The notes: generated by a model from the sequence alone, not told the origin. A DNA stretch of 64,000 bases from an uncultured Pseudohongiella sp. (GCA_951812715.1 OX638323.1:3390577-3454576), one strand, 5' to 3'. Shown: positions 49,689 through 59,285, counted from the stretch's first letter. Program-made: numbers and translations.

Positions 49689-51830
49689 GTGGATTCCCTC
49701 AAACAACAGATACAGTCGGACTACCGGCGGATTCTCGACGCCCGCGGCTTCCGGCCGCGTCAGGGGCAGCGCCGGATGATAGCCGAAATCTTCAATGCGT
49801 TGGCGGACCGGGGCGAGGAGGGATGCGGCCCGGTCTGCGTGGTGGAAGCGGGTACGGGCACCGGCAAGACCTTGGCTTACCTGCTGGCCAGCCTGCCTCT
49901 GGCGATGGAATCGGGTCTCAAGCTGATCGTGGCGACGGCTACGGTTTCCTTGCAGGAACAGCTCGTTCACAAGGACATACCTCAGATTCTGCAAGCTACG
50001 GAGCTGCAATTCGATTATGCGCTGGCGAAAGGCAGGGGCCGCTATCTGTGCAGGCTCAAACTCGAAAATCTGTTGCGCGGAGATGAAAGCCGCGCCGCCC
50101 TCGGCGACTTGTTCGAGGACGAACCGAGTCCGGACCACGGCGCCGACCCGCGGCTCTGGGAGGAAATGCAGCGGGAACTCGAAGCAGGCCACTGGCGCGG
50201 CGACCGGGACGACTGGAAAGAACCGCTGGCGCAAGACCGCTGGCAACCCCTTACGGTACAGCGCGGCGAATGCCTGGGCCCGCGCTGCCGGCTATATCGG
50301 AAATGCTGCTTCTATCAGGCCCGCTATGAAATCGAGGAGGCGGACTGCATCGTTGCCAACCAGGATCTCGTGCTAACCGACCTTGCCCTTGGCGGCGGTG
50401 TGGTGCTGCCATCGCCCGAGGAAAGCATTTACGTGTTCGATGAAGCCCATCACCTGCCCGAGAAGAGCAATCGCCATTTCGCCCATTCGATTCGCATCCG
50501 GGCCGAAGCAGCCTGGCTGGAGCACAGCGAGACTGTTTTCAAACGAATGACCGAACAGCAGGTGCTGGAAGCCGGCGACGTAAAGGAATTCACCGGCCTG
50601 CCGCCGGATCTGCGAGAACGGCTGCAGATGACATATCTGGTCTTGCAAGGATTGCAGCAACCCGATGCCGACAGTTATCGCAATCGAATTACGCTGACCT
50701 TCAAACTTGGCGAGCCACCGCCGGAATTGCGCGAGCTGGCGGGCGATCTGGCGCATCTGTTCCGGCAATTGGAGACCCGGCTTGATCGCTTGCGGGAGCG
50801 CCTGCGCGAGCAATTGGATGACAGTGGCGATGAATCGGCCGACGGCCAGCAGTCTGCTACCGCCGAGACCTGGTTTCCGATCGCCGGCAACATGCTCGAT
50901 CGCGCCATGGCGAACCGCGCCTTGTGGGATAGTTACGCGGCGGAGGACGAGGCAGGCCAGGCGCCCTGGGCGCGCTGGCTCAGCTTCGATCAGGATGATG
51001 ACTTGGCCGACATCGGGATTTCCTCAAGTCCCGTGCTGGCGGCGGACAACTTGCGGGAAAGCCTCTGGCGGCGTTGCGCCGGCGCCGTGCTGACCTCGGC
51101 CACCTTGTCGGCGCTGGGAGAGTTCTCGATGCTGGGTCTGCGGGCCGGATTGCCGGAGCATACCCGCTATCTGAGTATTCCCAGCCCATTTCCCTTTGCC
51201 GAGGCGGCCAGTCTTGAAGTGCCCAGAATGGGCTGCGAACCATTCGAAAAGCAACGTCATACCGATTGCATCATCCGTTCGCTGCCGCGGCTGCTTGGCC
51301 CGGACGCCGCGGCATTGATGTTGTTTTCCAGCCGCGGCCAGATGCACGACGTGTTGGCCGGCTTGCCGGAAGAATGGCGCAAGCGGGTGCTGTGTCAGGA
51401 CGACCATCAGAAATTCGAACTTTTACGCAAGCATCGCGCGCGTATCGACAAAGGCAGGCGCAGTGTGATTTTCGGTCTGGCGAGTTTTGCCGAAGGCGTG
51501 GATTTGCCCGGCAAATATTGCACGCATGTGCTGATCGCCAAGCTTCCCTTTCCCGTGCCCACCGATCCGGTGGAGGCTACCATGGCGGACTGGTTCGAAA
51601 GCGAACAACGCAATTCCTTCATGGAACTGTCGTTGCCCCAGGCGGTTTTCCGCTTAAAGCAGGCCTGCGGCAGATTGCTGCGCAGCGAAACCGACAGTGG
51701 CCGCATCACCCTGTTCGACGAGCGCATCGCGAGAAAGTTTTATGGCAAGCGGATGCTGGAGTCGCTGCCTCCGTTCCGGCGCGAACTGCTGCAAGAAGAT
51801 ATTTCTCCGCAGGACAGCGCGGGCGATTAG
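49689..51830 (+). CDS. dinG: ATP-dependent DNA helicase DinG
   Basis: A 713-residue XPD-like Fe-S superfamily 2 helicase, close in length to E. coli DinG. Walker A GTGTGKT at 55-61 and the DEAH box at D251-H254 (YVFDEAHHLPE) are clear. The Fe-S cysteines lie between them: GRYLCRLKL and ECLGPRCRLYRKCCFYQ. C-terminal motifs include LTSATLSALGEFSMLGLRAGL, FGLASFAEGVDLPGKYCTHVLIAKLPFPVP and the arginine-rich LKQACGRLLRSETDSGRITLFDERI. The frame stays open far upstream only because it runs antisense through the DUF349 repeats; the GTG at 49689 (VDSLKQQIQSDYRRIL) with AAAGGC before it is the credible start. It has a convergent 4-bp overlap with the small membrane gene. Confidence 0.95.
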   Translation: MDSLKQQIQSDYRRILDARGFRPRQGQRRMIAEIFNALADRGEEGCGPVCVVEAGTGTGKTLAYLLASLPLAMESGLKLIVATATVSLQEQLVHKDIPQILQATELQFDYALAKGRGRYLCRLKLENLLRGDESRAALGDLFEDEPSPDHGADPRLWEEMQRELEAGHWRGDRDDWKEPLAQDRWQPLTVQRGECLGPRCRLYRKCCFYQARYEIEEADCIVANQDLVLTDLALGGGVVLPSPEESIYVFDEAHHLPEKSNRHFAHSIRIRAEAAWLEHSETVFKRMTEQQVLEAGDVKEFTGLPPDLRERLQMTYLVLQGLQQPDADSYRNRITLTFKLGEPPPELRELAGDLAHLFRQLETRLDRLRERLREQLDDSGDESADGQQSATAETWFPIAGNMLDRAMANRALWDSYAAEDEAGQAPWARWLSFDQDDDLADIGISSSPVLAADNLRESLWRRCAGAVLTSATLSALGEFSMLGLRAGLPEHTRYLSIPSPFPFAEAASLEVPRMGCEPFEKQRHTDCIIRSLPRLLGPDAAALMLFSSRGQMHDVLAGLPEEWRKRVLCQDDHQKFELLRKHRARIDKGRRSVIFGLASFAEGVDLPGKYCTHVLIAKLPFPVPTDPVEATMADWFESEQRNSFMELSLPQAVFRLKQACGRLLRSETDSGRITLFDERIARKFYGKRMLESLPPFRRELLQEDISPQDSAGD

Positions 51831-52009
51831 GGCTTGGGCCGGTGCGTGAAGTACAGGCCCGCGGCCACGCCAAGCAGACCGAAAATCACCATCGACAGCA
51901 ACACGCTGCCTACAAAGGGGCCAAGCCCGACGCCGACAATCAGTCCAGCCGTGATGCAAAGCGCTAGCGTTCCCCGGCTGGCTTGTCTTTTTTTCGATTT
52001 CCTCGACAT
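51827..52009 (-). CDS. Small membrane protein, two helices
   Basis: A 60-residue protein, with the basic N-terminus MSRKSKKRQASRG followed by two hydrophobic segments, TLALCITAGLIVGVGLGPFVG and VLLSMVIFGLLGVAAGLYF. The stop overlaps the dinG stop by 4 bp. A GTG one codon upstream is an alternative start. The 5' end lies 18 bp after the stop of the cyclophilin gene on the same strand, so cotranscription is likely. Family not recognised. Confidence 0.65.
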   Translation of the reverse strand: MSRKSKKRQASRGTLALCITAGLIVGVGLGPFVGSVLLSMVIFGLLGVAAGLYFTHRPKP

Positions 52010-52027
52010 CACGATTCCCGCCGCGCG

Positions 52028-52864
52028 TCAATTAACTTGCCGAATAGAATATATCAAGCGGCCGGAGGCGGTAAATTCGAGTGGGTCCACCGCCGTGGCG
52101 CCGATTCGATCGGCCGCTGCCATGCCTTCGACGACATGACCTATCACCGTGTACCTGCCGTTCAGATGCGGCGCATCACTCAAGCTGATGAAAAATTCCG
52201 GACCGTTGTCGTCCGGCCCCTGGTTGGCAAGGGCAAGCGCGCCGCGGCTCAAGTCTCGGCCGGACCGTTGTGACTGGTAGCGATAGCCGAGCTGCGCATA
52301 GGCGTCCTTGACGCTCATATTGGAAAGGGCGGACATGATCTCATCCTGGCGCGCGGCGATCTCGGCGTTGCCGGAAATGCCGAGGCGGCGGTACAGCGGC
52401 CGCAGCAGGATTTCATCGAAGTCCTCCTTGCCCTGGATATCGAGCAGCGGATTGAATTCACCGTTGGCGTACATGACCGGCTCAAGGTCGAGACCGAGCG
52501 CGTCGGCGTTGATCTCGTCGCGGATGGTTTCAGGCTCCGCATCGTCTCGAGACAACGCCGGGCTGCCAGCCTGGACAAGGAAGCCCGGAATTACGCGATG
52601 AAAGCGCATGCCGTCATAATGGCCGCTTGCAACCGGCAAGCCGAACCGCGGTTCCGCCTCCGCCGGCTCGGCCAGGGACAGAAAATTCGCCACGTTGAGC
52701 GGCGCCACGTCCGGCAGCAGTTCCACATAGATCGGACCGGTTTCGGTATTGATGAGCACCAGCGGGTTTGCCGGATTTTCCATCGCCGCCGCGGCCGACA
52801 CGGCATCTCCCGCCGCCCCGGCAGGGAAAAGCAGAAGCAGCAATGGAAGGGCGAGGCGGCGCAT
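52028..52864 (-). CDS. Exported cyclophilin-type peptidyl-prolyl isomerase with a large insertion
   Basis: A 278-residue protein with a signal peptide (RRLALPLLLLLFPAGAAGDA). The first cyclophilin segment, LVLINTETGPIYVELLPDVAPLNVANFLSL, then YDGMRFHRVIPGFLVQAGSP, contains the catalytic arginine region FHR. An insertion of ~90 residues (from EINADALGLDLEPVM to YRYQSQ) follows. The fold resumes with RGALALANQGPDDNGPEFFISLSDAPHLNGRYTVIGHVVEGMAAADRI, where the usual FFI and G.VVEGM residues are kept. It would accelerate prolyl isomerisation of periplasmic proteins. Confidence 0.9.
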   Translation of the reverse strand: MRRLALPLLLLLFPAGAAGDAVSAAAAMENPANPLVLINTETGPIYVELLPDVAPLNVANFLSLAEPAEAEPRFGLPVASGHYDGMRFHRVIPGFLVQAGSPALSRDDAEPETIRDEINADALGLDLEPVMYANGEFNPLLDIQGKEDFDEILLRPLYRRLGISGNAEIAARQDEIMSALSNMSVKDAYAQLGYRYQSQRSGRDLSRGALALANQGPDDNGPEFFISLSDAPHLNGRYTVIGHVVEGMAAADRIGATAVDPLEFTASGRLIYSIRQVN

Positions 52865-53033
52865 GTCGGTACCGGACGATTTACTTTACCGGAATTGTAG
52901 AAAGCGCTTCCTTCCGGGGCAAGGAAAATCCGCTTGCGCCGACCGGCGAAAATTGTCGCCGCCCCAGGCTCGTGGCATCATCGGCGACTGTGTTGAGGGT
53001 CTACTGAAAAAACCCAGAACGAAAGCAATTAGC

Positions 53034-53780
53034 GTGAATTTACCGAAATCCATGTTCGCCGCCATAGTGATCACGCTAGCCGCGGGCGCGTTCGCGGAGC
53101 CGGCTTTTAGCCAGGGATTCAACGCGTTCAATATGCAGTTACTGCGTGGTTCCGGATTTGAACCTGGCCGGACAAGCGCCACGAACCTGACCGGAGAGTG
53201 GGCCAATGCCTGGAATTACGGCGATAATTTCGCCTTTGTTGATGTGGGTAGTCCCTTTGCCGGCGAAGCGGTCACTTATGCGGAATGGATGCCGCGGTTA
53301 AGCTTGTCGAGTCTTGCCGGCCGGGAGATTTCCGCCGGCGTTGTGCGGGATGTGCTACTGGCCGGCAACGTGAAAAGCGGCGAGGGTTTCCGCGCTTATC
53401 TTGTCGGCGCCGGGGTCAATCTCGATGTGCCCGGGTTCGATTTTTTCCGCGTGAACGGTTTTCGGCGCAACGACCCCAATCTGCCCGGCGCGACCTGGCA
53501 CTTGAATATGGCCTGGAACAAGGCGTTTGTCACCGGTTCATTGCATTGGGAGTTCGGCGGATTCCTGAATTGGGCCGGCGCCGAGGGCGGGCCCGGAACC
53601 TCTGCCTACAGCCGTCCCAATTTGCTGTCGCAGCCGCAACTGATGTTTGATCTGGGGCGGATTTTCGGTACGCCGGACCGGCTATATGCCGGCGTTGAAT
53701 GGCAAATCTGGCGCAACAAGTTCGGCGTTCCGGGCATAGACGAGTCGGTGCTGCAGGCAGCGCTGAAACTGAAATTGTAG
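53034..53780 (+). CDS. Outer-membrane channel of the Tsx-like family
   Basis: A 248-residue exported beta-barrel protein. Signal peptide NLPKSMFAAIVITLAAGAFAEPAFSQ; the alternating strands include NLTGEWANAWNYGDNFAFVDV, LSLSSLAGREIS, FRAYLVGAGVNLDVPGFDFFRVNGF and SLHWEFGGFLNWAG. The C-terminal RLYAGVEWQIWRNKFGVPGIDESVLQAALKLKL matches the closing strands of Tsx/OmpK-like nucleoside channels. A GTG start at 53034 gives a better positively charged n-region than the ATG at 53052. Nucleoside transport is the family role; specificity here is unproven. It is convergent with the MocA-like gene (6-bp gap). Confidence 0.8.
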   Translation: MNLPKSMFAAIVITLAAGAFAEPAFSQGFNAFNMQLLRGSGFEPGRTSATNLTGEWANAWNYGDNFAFVDVGSPFAGEAVTYAEWMPRLSLSSLAGREISAGVVRDVLLAGNVKSGEGFRAYLVGAGVNLDVPGFDFFRVNGFRRNDPNLPGATWHLNMAWNKAFVTGSLHWEFGGFLNWAGAEGGPGTSAYSRPNLLSQPQLMFDLGRIFGTPDRLYAGVEWQIWRNKFGVPGIDESVLQAALKLKL

Positions 53781-53786
53781 ATCGGT

Positions 53787-54380
53787 TCAACCTTGGGCCG
53801 GCGGTTCGGCGCCGACCCGATATCGGTCCAGATCCGCGGTCGTATCGATATCCATGAGTACGGCCGGGTCGTTGACAGGAATCTCGCATACGGAATCCTG
53901 GTGTTGCCGGATGATGTTTCTGCCACCGCGCTCGTCGCGCAATTGCGCCAGTTCGGCGAAAAATCGGCGCCCGAATGCCACCGGATTTCCCCGGCGACCG
54001 TTGTGATTGGGAATGACGATATTTTCGGGAGTCAATCTGGCGGACAGCAGGGCATAGGTTTGCGGCCGGATGAATGGCATATCGGCCAGGCAGACCAGGC
54101 AGCCGTCCCAGGGCGGCAACCGCGAAATCCCCCAGGCGAGGCTGGCGCCCATGCCCTGTTCAGCATCTTCGAACAACAGTACGGGCCAATTGTCGTGATT
54201 CCATGTTTCCGCCGCACCGGGTCGGGACACGATGAGAATTTCCTCGATGGCCGAGGCAATTCCATCCAGGGTGTGATCGATCAGACTCCGGCCATCGGTC
54301 ATCGGCGCGGAGAGCTTGGCGCCGCCGAAGCGTCTGGCGAAACCTGCCGCGAGTACGAGCGCGCCGATTCTGAATTCCAT
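53787..54380 (-). CDS. MobA/MocA-like nucleotidyltransferase (molybdenum cofactor type)
   Basis: A 197-residue protein of the NTP_transferase_3 family. The N-terminal loop IGALVLAAGFARRFGGAKLSAPM is the LAAGxSxRxGxxK nucleotide-binding motif, and CLVCLADMPFIRP is the metal-binding D-M-P motif, followed by PNHNGRRGNPVAFGRRFF. MocA attaches CMP to the molybdopterin cofactor; MobA-like paralogues also occur near dehydrogenases. The ATG at 54380 starts the motif properly; upstream sequence belongs to the dispersed repeat. No molybdoenzyme gene is in the window. Confidence 0.85.
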   Translation of the reverse strand: MEFRIGALVLAAGFARRFGGAKLSAPMTDGRSLIDHTLDGIASAIEEILIVSRPGAAETWNHDNWPVLLFEDAEQGMGASLAWGISRLPPWDGCLVCLADMPFIRPQTYALLSARLTPENIVIPNHNGRRGNPVAFGRRFFAELAQLRDERGGRNIIRQHQDSVCEIPVNDPAVLMDIDTTADLDRYRVGAEPPAQG

Positions 54381-54441
54381 GGAAAATAATTCGTTGCTTT
54401 TTCGCGGTTGGGATAGGATTTTGACTTCGATTGTAATCGTA

Positions 54442-54562
54442 CATGCCATTCCTGGCGCGGCTTCGGGGCTTTGCCGAACCCTGGTCTCGACATCAATGTC
54501 GAGCCGTTCGGCCCGCAAGAAGCATTGCTTGTTGTCGGCTTCGCCGACCGACCGGGCCTCAC
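54442..54562. repeat. Dispersed modular repeat, copy 6
   Basis: Modules in order: CATGCCATTCCTGGCGCGGCTTCGGGGC, GTCTCGACATCAATGTCGAGCCGTTCGGCC, AAGAAGCATTGCTTGTTGTC, GTCGGCTTCGCCGACC and GGGCCTCAC. The right end lies 1 bp before the stop of the next gene. The same relation to a stop codon is seen for other copies. Confidence 0.85.
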
Positions 54563-54563
54563 G

Positions 54564-54869
54564 CTAATGGATCACTCGGCCGGGCCAGCGCGTCATTCTG
54601 CGGCGATGCGTACTGATTTCAAGCTCAACGCCGTCGGCATTCGTGTTCCGCGCCGATTCCGGCGCGGCCGGTCGGGGTTTTTTGCTGATCGCGGAGATCT
54701 GTTGCCGGGAATTTTCCTCAAGTTGCTGTTCATGCCGACGCAATTGCTTGCTCAGATGCCGTTTCAGGCGATCTACCACTTCCGCCATGACGGCAATGGT
54801 CTGACTGAGTTGATCCAGGGTTTGCAAGGCCTGTTCGGCATCGGCGCCTGCTGGTTTGTCCTTGGTCAT
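54564..54869 (-). CDS. Hypothetical coiled-coil protein
   Basis: A 101-residue protein. Residues ~12-60 are a predicted coiled coil (ALQTLDQLSQTIAVMAEVVDRLKRHLSKQLRRHEQQLEEN); the rest is basic and low complexity. It is 31 bp downstream of nrdB on the same strand and ends exactly at the dispersed repeat. A possible AAGGAATTTTCTT ribosome-binding site precedes the ATG. Family not recognised. It could be a short regulatory or structural protein of the nrd transcript. Confidence 0.55.
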   Translation of the reverse strand: MTKDKPAGADAEQALQTLDQLSQTIAVMAEVVDRLKRHLSKQLRRHEQQLEENSRQQISAISKKPRPAAPESARNTNADGVELEISTHRRRMTRWPGRVIH

Positions 54870-54900
54870 AAGAAAATTCCTTGGCTGCGAAGCGCGATGC

Positions 54901-56175
54901 TCAATCCCAGCTCAACGCGCCGCCGGTCTGGTATTCGATAACCCGGGTTTCGAAAAAGTTCTTCTCCTTGCGCAAATCCATGATTTCCGACATCCACGGG
55001 AAAGGATTGCCGACGCCGCGGAACCGTTCCTTCAGTCCGATCTGCACCAGCCGCCGATTGGCGATGAATTGCAGATATTCCTCCATCATGGCGGCGTTCA
55101 TGCCGAGAATGCCTCGCGGCATGGTGTCCCTGGCGTATTCGATTTCGAGTTGCGTCGCCTGAAGAATCATCTGGGTCGCTTCTTCCCGCATATCTTCGGT
55201 CCACAGGTGCGGATTTTCGAGCTTGATCTGGTTGATCATGTCGATGCCGAAATTCAGATGCATCGATTCATCTCGCAGGATGTACTGGAACTGCTCCGAA
55301 GTGCCGGTCATCTTGTTGCGCCGGCCCATGGACAGGATCTGGGTGAATCCGCAATAGAAGAATATGCCTTCCAGGCAGCAATAGAATGCGATCAGGTTCT
55401 TGAGCAGTTCCTGATCGTTTTCCACCGTGCCGGTGTGAAATTGCGGATTCGACAGCGCCCGGGTGAATTTCAGACCCCAGGACGCCTTTTTCGCGACCGA
55501 AGGCACTTCGTGATACATGTTGAAGATCTCGCCTTCGTCCATTCCCAGCGATTCGATGCAATACTGATAAGCGTGCGTGTGGATGGCTTCCTCGAAGGCT
55601 TGTCGCAAGATGTACTGGCGGCATTCCGGATTGGTGATCAGCCGGTAAATCGCCAGCACCAGGTTGTTGGCCACCAGTGAATCGGCGGTGGAGAAGAAGC
55701 CGAGATTGCGCTGGACGATCAGGCGTTCGTCCGCGGTCAGCCCGTTTGGATCCTTCCACAAGGCTATATCCGCGTTCATGTTGACTTCCTGCGGCATCCA
55801 GTGATTGGCGCAGCCGTCCAGATATTTCTGCCAGGCCCAGTCGTACTTGAACGGTACGAGCTGGTTCAGATCGGCCCGGCAATTGATCATGCGCTTGTCG
55901 TCGACGGCCACACGGGAGGCGGTGCCTTCCAGTTCCTCCAGGCCCGCGCTTACGTCCAGATCCTTCAGATCCCGGATCGCCTGCTGCAAGGCATCGTCGT
56001 TGCGGCTGCGCGTCGCCGCATCGAGTTCCTCTGCCGACGCTTCGCTCGCCATCGGCTCCACCGGCCTCGCCGGCTCCGGCGATTCGGCTGAAAGCGGCTC
56101 CGGCGGTTCGGCCGTCGGCGGCTTCGGCACGGGGGCCAGCGCTTCTTCGCGATTGAATTCATCCCATGACAACAT
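54901..56175 (-). CDS. nrdB: Class Ia ribonucleotide reductase, beta subunit
   Basis: A 424-residue radical subunit that holds the diiron-tyrosyl cofactor and activates NrdA. The block [21 protein letters not shown] contains the iron-ligand glutamate and histidine and the tyrosyl-radical residue at Y203 in HTHAY (E. coli ETIHSRSY). [22 protein letters not shown] and [13 protein letters not shown] supply further ligands. An N-terminal Pro/Glu-rich extension (~90 residues, [20 protein letters not shown]) and the [36 protein letters not shown] segment match the Pseudomonas type. The ATG at 56175 has GGAGG 7 nt upstream; the GTG at 56178 is also possible. It lies 45 bp after nrdA. Confidence 0.97.
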   Translation of the reverse strand: MLSWDEFNREEALAPVPKPPTAEPPEPLSAESPEPARPVEPMASEASAEELDAATRSRNDDALQQAIRDLKDLDVSAGLEELEGTASRVAVDDKRMINCRADLNQLVPFKYDWAWQKYLDGCANHWMPQEVNMNADIALWKDPNGLTADERLIVQRNLGFFSTADSLVANNLVLAIYRLITNPECRQYILRQAFEEAIHTHAYQYCIESLGMDEGEIFNMYHEVPSVAKKASWGLKFTRALSNPQFHTGTVENDQELLKNLIAFYCCLEGIFFYCGFTQILSMGRRNKMTGTSEQFQYILRDESMHLNFGIDMINQIKLENPHLWTEDMREEATQMILQATQLEIEYARDTMPRGILGMNAAMMEEYLQFIANRRLVQIGLKERFRGVGNPFPWMSEIMDLRKEKNFFETRVIEYQTGGALSWD

Positions 56176-56220
56176 CACTTCACCTCCATTTTCTGTTTTT
56201 CGAATTGCATCAAAGCGGCC

Positions 56221-59079
56221 TTACTGGCATGCCTCACAGTCCGGATCGTCCAGCGAACAGGCCGCGGGCGCTTCGGCTGCGCCGCTTGCAACCTTGTTTA
56301 AACTGTTATCGGCAATGGTCGATTTTTCCGTGCTCGTCGCGGCCAGCGCCCGCAGGTAGTAAGTCGTTTTCAACCCCCGCAGCCAGGCCATGCGATAAGT
56401 GATATCGAGCTTCTTGCCACTGGCGTTGGCGATATACAGATTCAGCGACTGTGCCTGATCGATCCACTTTTGCCGGCGGCTGGCGGCATCCACCAGCCAG
56501 CGCGGCTCGATTTCGAAGGATGTGGCATAGATCTGCTTGATCTCCTCGGGAATCCGGTCGATCTTGCGCACGCTGCCTTCGTAATATTTCAGATCGTTCA
56601 CCATGACGCCGTCCCACAGGCCCAGTCTTTTCAGGTCGTTGACCAGATAGGGATTGACCACGGTGAACTCGCCGGACAGATTCGATTTCACGTACAGGTT
56701 CTGATACGTCGGCTCGATCGATTGCGACACGCCGCAGATATTGGCGATTGTGGCGGTAGGCGCGATCGCCAGCACATTGGAGTTGCGCATTCCGGTCCGG
56801 CCGATGCGTTCGCGCAAGGCGTCCCAGTCCAGTCGCTGGCCGAGATCGACATCGAGATATGCCTCGCCGCGTTCCTCCTTGAGCAGACGCAGGGAGTCGA
56901 TCGGCAGGATGCCGCGGTCCCAGAGCGAGCCATCGTAGGATTCGTAGCGGCCGCGTTCTTCGGCCAGCAAAGTGGATGCGTGGATAGCCTGGTAGCTGAT
57001 CGTCTCCATGGCGCTGTCGGCGAAGTCGACCGCCGCGTCCGAGGCGTAGGCGATGCGCTGCTTGTAGAGCGCGTCCTGAAATCCCATGATGCCCATGCCC
57101 ACCGGGCGATGGCGCATGTTGGAATTGCGCGCCTGCTCCACCGAGTAGTAGTTGATGTCGATCACGTTGTCGAGCATGCGCACGGCAGTCGTGACGGTGC
57201 GGCGGATCTTTTCGACATCGAGGCCGTTTTCATCGACATGGTTGACCAGGTTCACCGAACCCAGGTTGCAGACCGCGATCTCGTCCGCGGAGGTGTTCAG
57301 GGTGATCTCGGTGCACAAATTGGACGAATGCACGGTGCCGCAATGCTGCTGCGGCGAACGGACGTTGCAACTGTCCTTGAAGGTCATCCAGGGATGGCCG
57401 GTCTCGAACAGCATCGACAGCATCTTGCGCCAGAGATCGGCGGCCTTGACGGTCTTGTGGATTTCCATTTTCCCGGAATCGGCCCGGCGTTCGTATTCGA
57501 GGTAGGCGGCCTCGAATTCCTTGCCGTACTTGTCGTGCAGGTCGGGCACGTTATTGGGCGAGAACAGGGTCCATTTTTCGTTATTGAACACCCGCTTCAT
57601 GAACAGATCCGGAATCCAGTTGGCGGTGTTCATATCGTGGGCGCGGCGGCGGTCGTCGCCGGTGTTCTTGCGCAGTTCGAGGAATTCCTCGATGTCGAGA
57701 TGCCAGGTTTCCAGGTAGGAGCAGACCGCGCCCTTGCGTTTGCCGCCCTGGTTTACCGCCACGGCGGTGTCGTTGACGACCTTGAGGAAGGGAACCACGC
57801 CCTGGGATTTGCCGTTGGTGCCCTTGATGTGGGCGCCCATGGCGCGCACCTGGGTCCAGTCGTTGCCTAGGCCACCGGCCCATTTCGACAACATGGCGTT
57901 GTCCTTGATCGCCGAATAGATGCCATGCAGATCGTCAGACACCGTAGTCAGGAAGCAGGAGGAAAGTTGCGGCTTCATGGTGCCCGAGTTGAACAACTGC
58001 GGGGTGGAAACCATGTAGTCGAAACTTGAAATCAGGTCGTAGAACTCGATTGCGCGCGCTTCGCGGTCATCCTCCTGCCTTGCCAGTCCCATGGCCACCC
58101 GCATGAAGAACACCTGGGGCAGTTCAAAGCGGATGTCCTTGCTGTGGATGAAATAACGGTCGTACAGCGTCTGCAGCCCGAGATAGGTGAATTGCAGGTC
58201 GCGTTCCGCCTTCAGCGCCCGGCCGAGGCGTTCGAGGTCAAATTCGAGCAGCTCGGGCGACAGCAGGCCGAGTTCCGCGCCCTTCTGCACGTAGCTGGTC
58301 AGGGCGGCGGGGTAGCGGTAGTGCATTTCCGCCTGGGTCGCGCTGTCGGCAATGCCGAGAAACTTCAGTGCTTCGCAGCGCACGGAGTCGAGCAGCAGCC
58401 GCGCGGTGACCTGGGAATAATTCGGATCTTTTTCCACCATGGCGCGGGCGGTCATGACCAGGGAAGTGCGCAAGTCGTCGATCTTCACTCCGGGATACAG
58501 ATTGCGCAGGGTCTCCTCGTAGATGGCGTCGGCGGAAACATCGCTCAGGCCTTCGCAGGCCTCGTCGATGACGGTGCGCAGGCGGCCGGTGTCGAGCGGC
58601 GCCTGCTGGCCGTCGTCCATCGTTACCGCGATGCCCTGTGAACGCGGCTGTTCTTCCCGGCGTTTCTGCTCGCGCTCCTGGGAGCGCTTTTCCCGGTAGA
58701 TTACATAGGTGCGGGCGACCTTGTGCTCGCCGGTGCGCATCAGCGCGAGTTCGACCTGATCCTGAATGTCCTCGATATGAATCGTGCCCCCGGACGGCAT
58801 GCGGCGGCTGAATATCGCGCTGATCTGGTCAGCCATCCTCGCCACTGTTTCGTGAATCCGCGTTGAAGCCGCGGCCTGGCCGCCTTCCACCGCCAGATAG
58901 GCCTTGGTGATCGCCACCGAAATTTTGGAATCGTCGTAGGGAACGACGGCGCCGTTGCGCTTGATTACGCGCAACTGGCCCGGCGTGGTGCTGTCGAGGG
59001 CGGAATCCTCCATGGCCGCTGTGTCTTCGGCCGGCTTCATGCCGACTACTGCAGATAAACGGGGTTGATCAGTTTGCAT
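56221..59079 (-). CDS. nrdA: Class Ia ribonucleotide reductase, alpha subunit
   Basis: A 952-residue catalytic subunit reducing ribonucleoside diphosphates. Residues ~30-130 form an ATP-cone (RVIKRNGAVVPYDDSKISVAITKAYLA), and a second ATP-cone-like segment follows at ~145-235 (DTGRLRTVIDEACEGLSDVSADAIYEETLR). Catalytic residues: the first active-site cysteine in LSSCFLTTVSDD, the thiyl cysteine and glutamate in SSNLCTEITLN and the second redox cysteine in CNLGSVNLV. The radical-path tyrosines are near the C-terminus, and the tail DDPDCEACQ carries the shuttle cysteines. AGGAG precedes the ATG. nrdB follows 45 bp downstream. Two NrdR-type boxes lie upstream. Confidence 0.97.
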   Translation of the reverse strand: MQTDQPRLSAVVGMKPAEDTAAMEDSALDSTTPGQLRVIKRNGAVVPYDDSKISVAITKAYLAVEGGQAAASTRIHETVARMADQISAIFSRRMPSGGTIHIEDIQDQVELALMRTGEHKVARTYVIYREKRSQEREQKRREEQPRSQGIAVTMDDGQQAPLDTGRLRTVIDEACEGLSDVSADAIYEETLRNLYPGVKIDDLRTSLVMTARAMVEKDPNYSQVTARLLLDSVRCEALKFLGIADSATQAEMHYRYPAALTSYVQKGAELGLLSPELLEFDLERLGRALKAERDLQFTYLGLQTLYDRYFIHSKDIRFELPQVFFMRVAMGLARQEDDREARAIEFYDLISSFDYMVSTPQLFNSGTMKPQLSSCFLTTVSDDLHGIYSAIKDNAMLSKWAGGLGNDWTQVRAMGAHIKGTNGKSQGVVPFLKVVNDTAVAVNQGGKRKGAVCSYLETWHLDIEEFLELRKNTGDDRRRAHDMNTANWIPDLFMKRVFNNEKWTLFSPNNVPDLHDKYGKEFEAAYLEYERRADSGKMEIHKTVKAADLWRKMLSMLFETGHPWMTFKDSCNVRSPQQHCGTVHSSNLCTEITLNTSADEIAVCNLGSVNLVNHVDENGLDVEKIRRTVTTAVRMLDNVIDINYYSVEQARNSNMRHRPVGMGIMGFQDALYKQRIAYASDAAVDFADSAMETISYQAIHASTLLAEERGRYESYDGSLWDRGILPIDSLRLLKEERGEAYLDVDLGQRLDWDALRERIGRTGMRNSNVLAIAPTATIANICGVSQSIEPTYQNLYVKSNLSGEFTVVNPYLVNDLKRLGLWDGVMVNDLKYYEGSVRKIDRIPEEIKQIYATSFEIEPRWLVDAASRRQKWIDQAQSLNLYIANASGKKLDITYRMAWLRGLKTTYYLRALAATSTEKSTIADNSLNKVASGAAEAPAACSLDDPDCEACQ

Positions 59080-59176
59080 TCTTTGCTCCTGCGCTACTTA
59101 CCGGGCTCCGCCCGATCAATGCCTTGTATTCCGGGTTGCCATCCATCGCCGCCGATCCGGGTGACCGGGTTAATTC

Positions 59177-59224
59177 ACACCATATAGTGGTGTTACGGCT
59201 GATTTAACCACAACATAATGGAGT
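59177..59224 (-). promoter_or_regulatory. Tandem NrdR-box-like operators upstream of nrdAB
   Basis: ACACCATATAGTGGTGT (59177-59193) and, exactly 31 bp further, CCACAACATAATGGAGT (59208-59224) agree at 12 of 17 positions and both resemble the NrdR consensus (ACAC/TwATATwT..GTGT). Tandem boxes about three helical turns apart are the standard NrdR arrangement. They lie ~100-145 bp upstream of the nrdA ATG. Confidence 0.75.
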
Positions 59225-59285
59225 TGCAAAGGATTAAGCGTTGGAATATCTGTGGATGATTTGTCGATAACCTGTTATGCCGCCG

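Noticed and set aside
48320..49690. Plus-strand frames of several hundred codons opposite the DUF349 repeats, one continuing into dinG
   Set aside because: They are antisense shadows of the 126-bp repeat; the encoded Ala/Ser-rich text has no family, and DinG homology starts only at the GTG at 49689.
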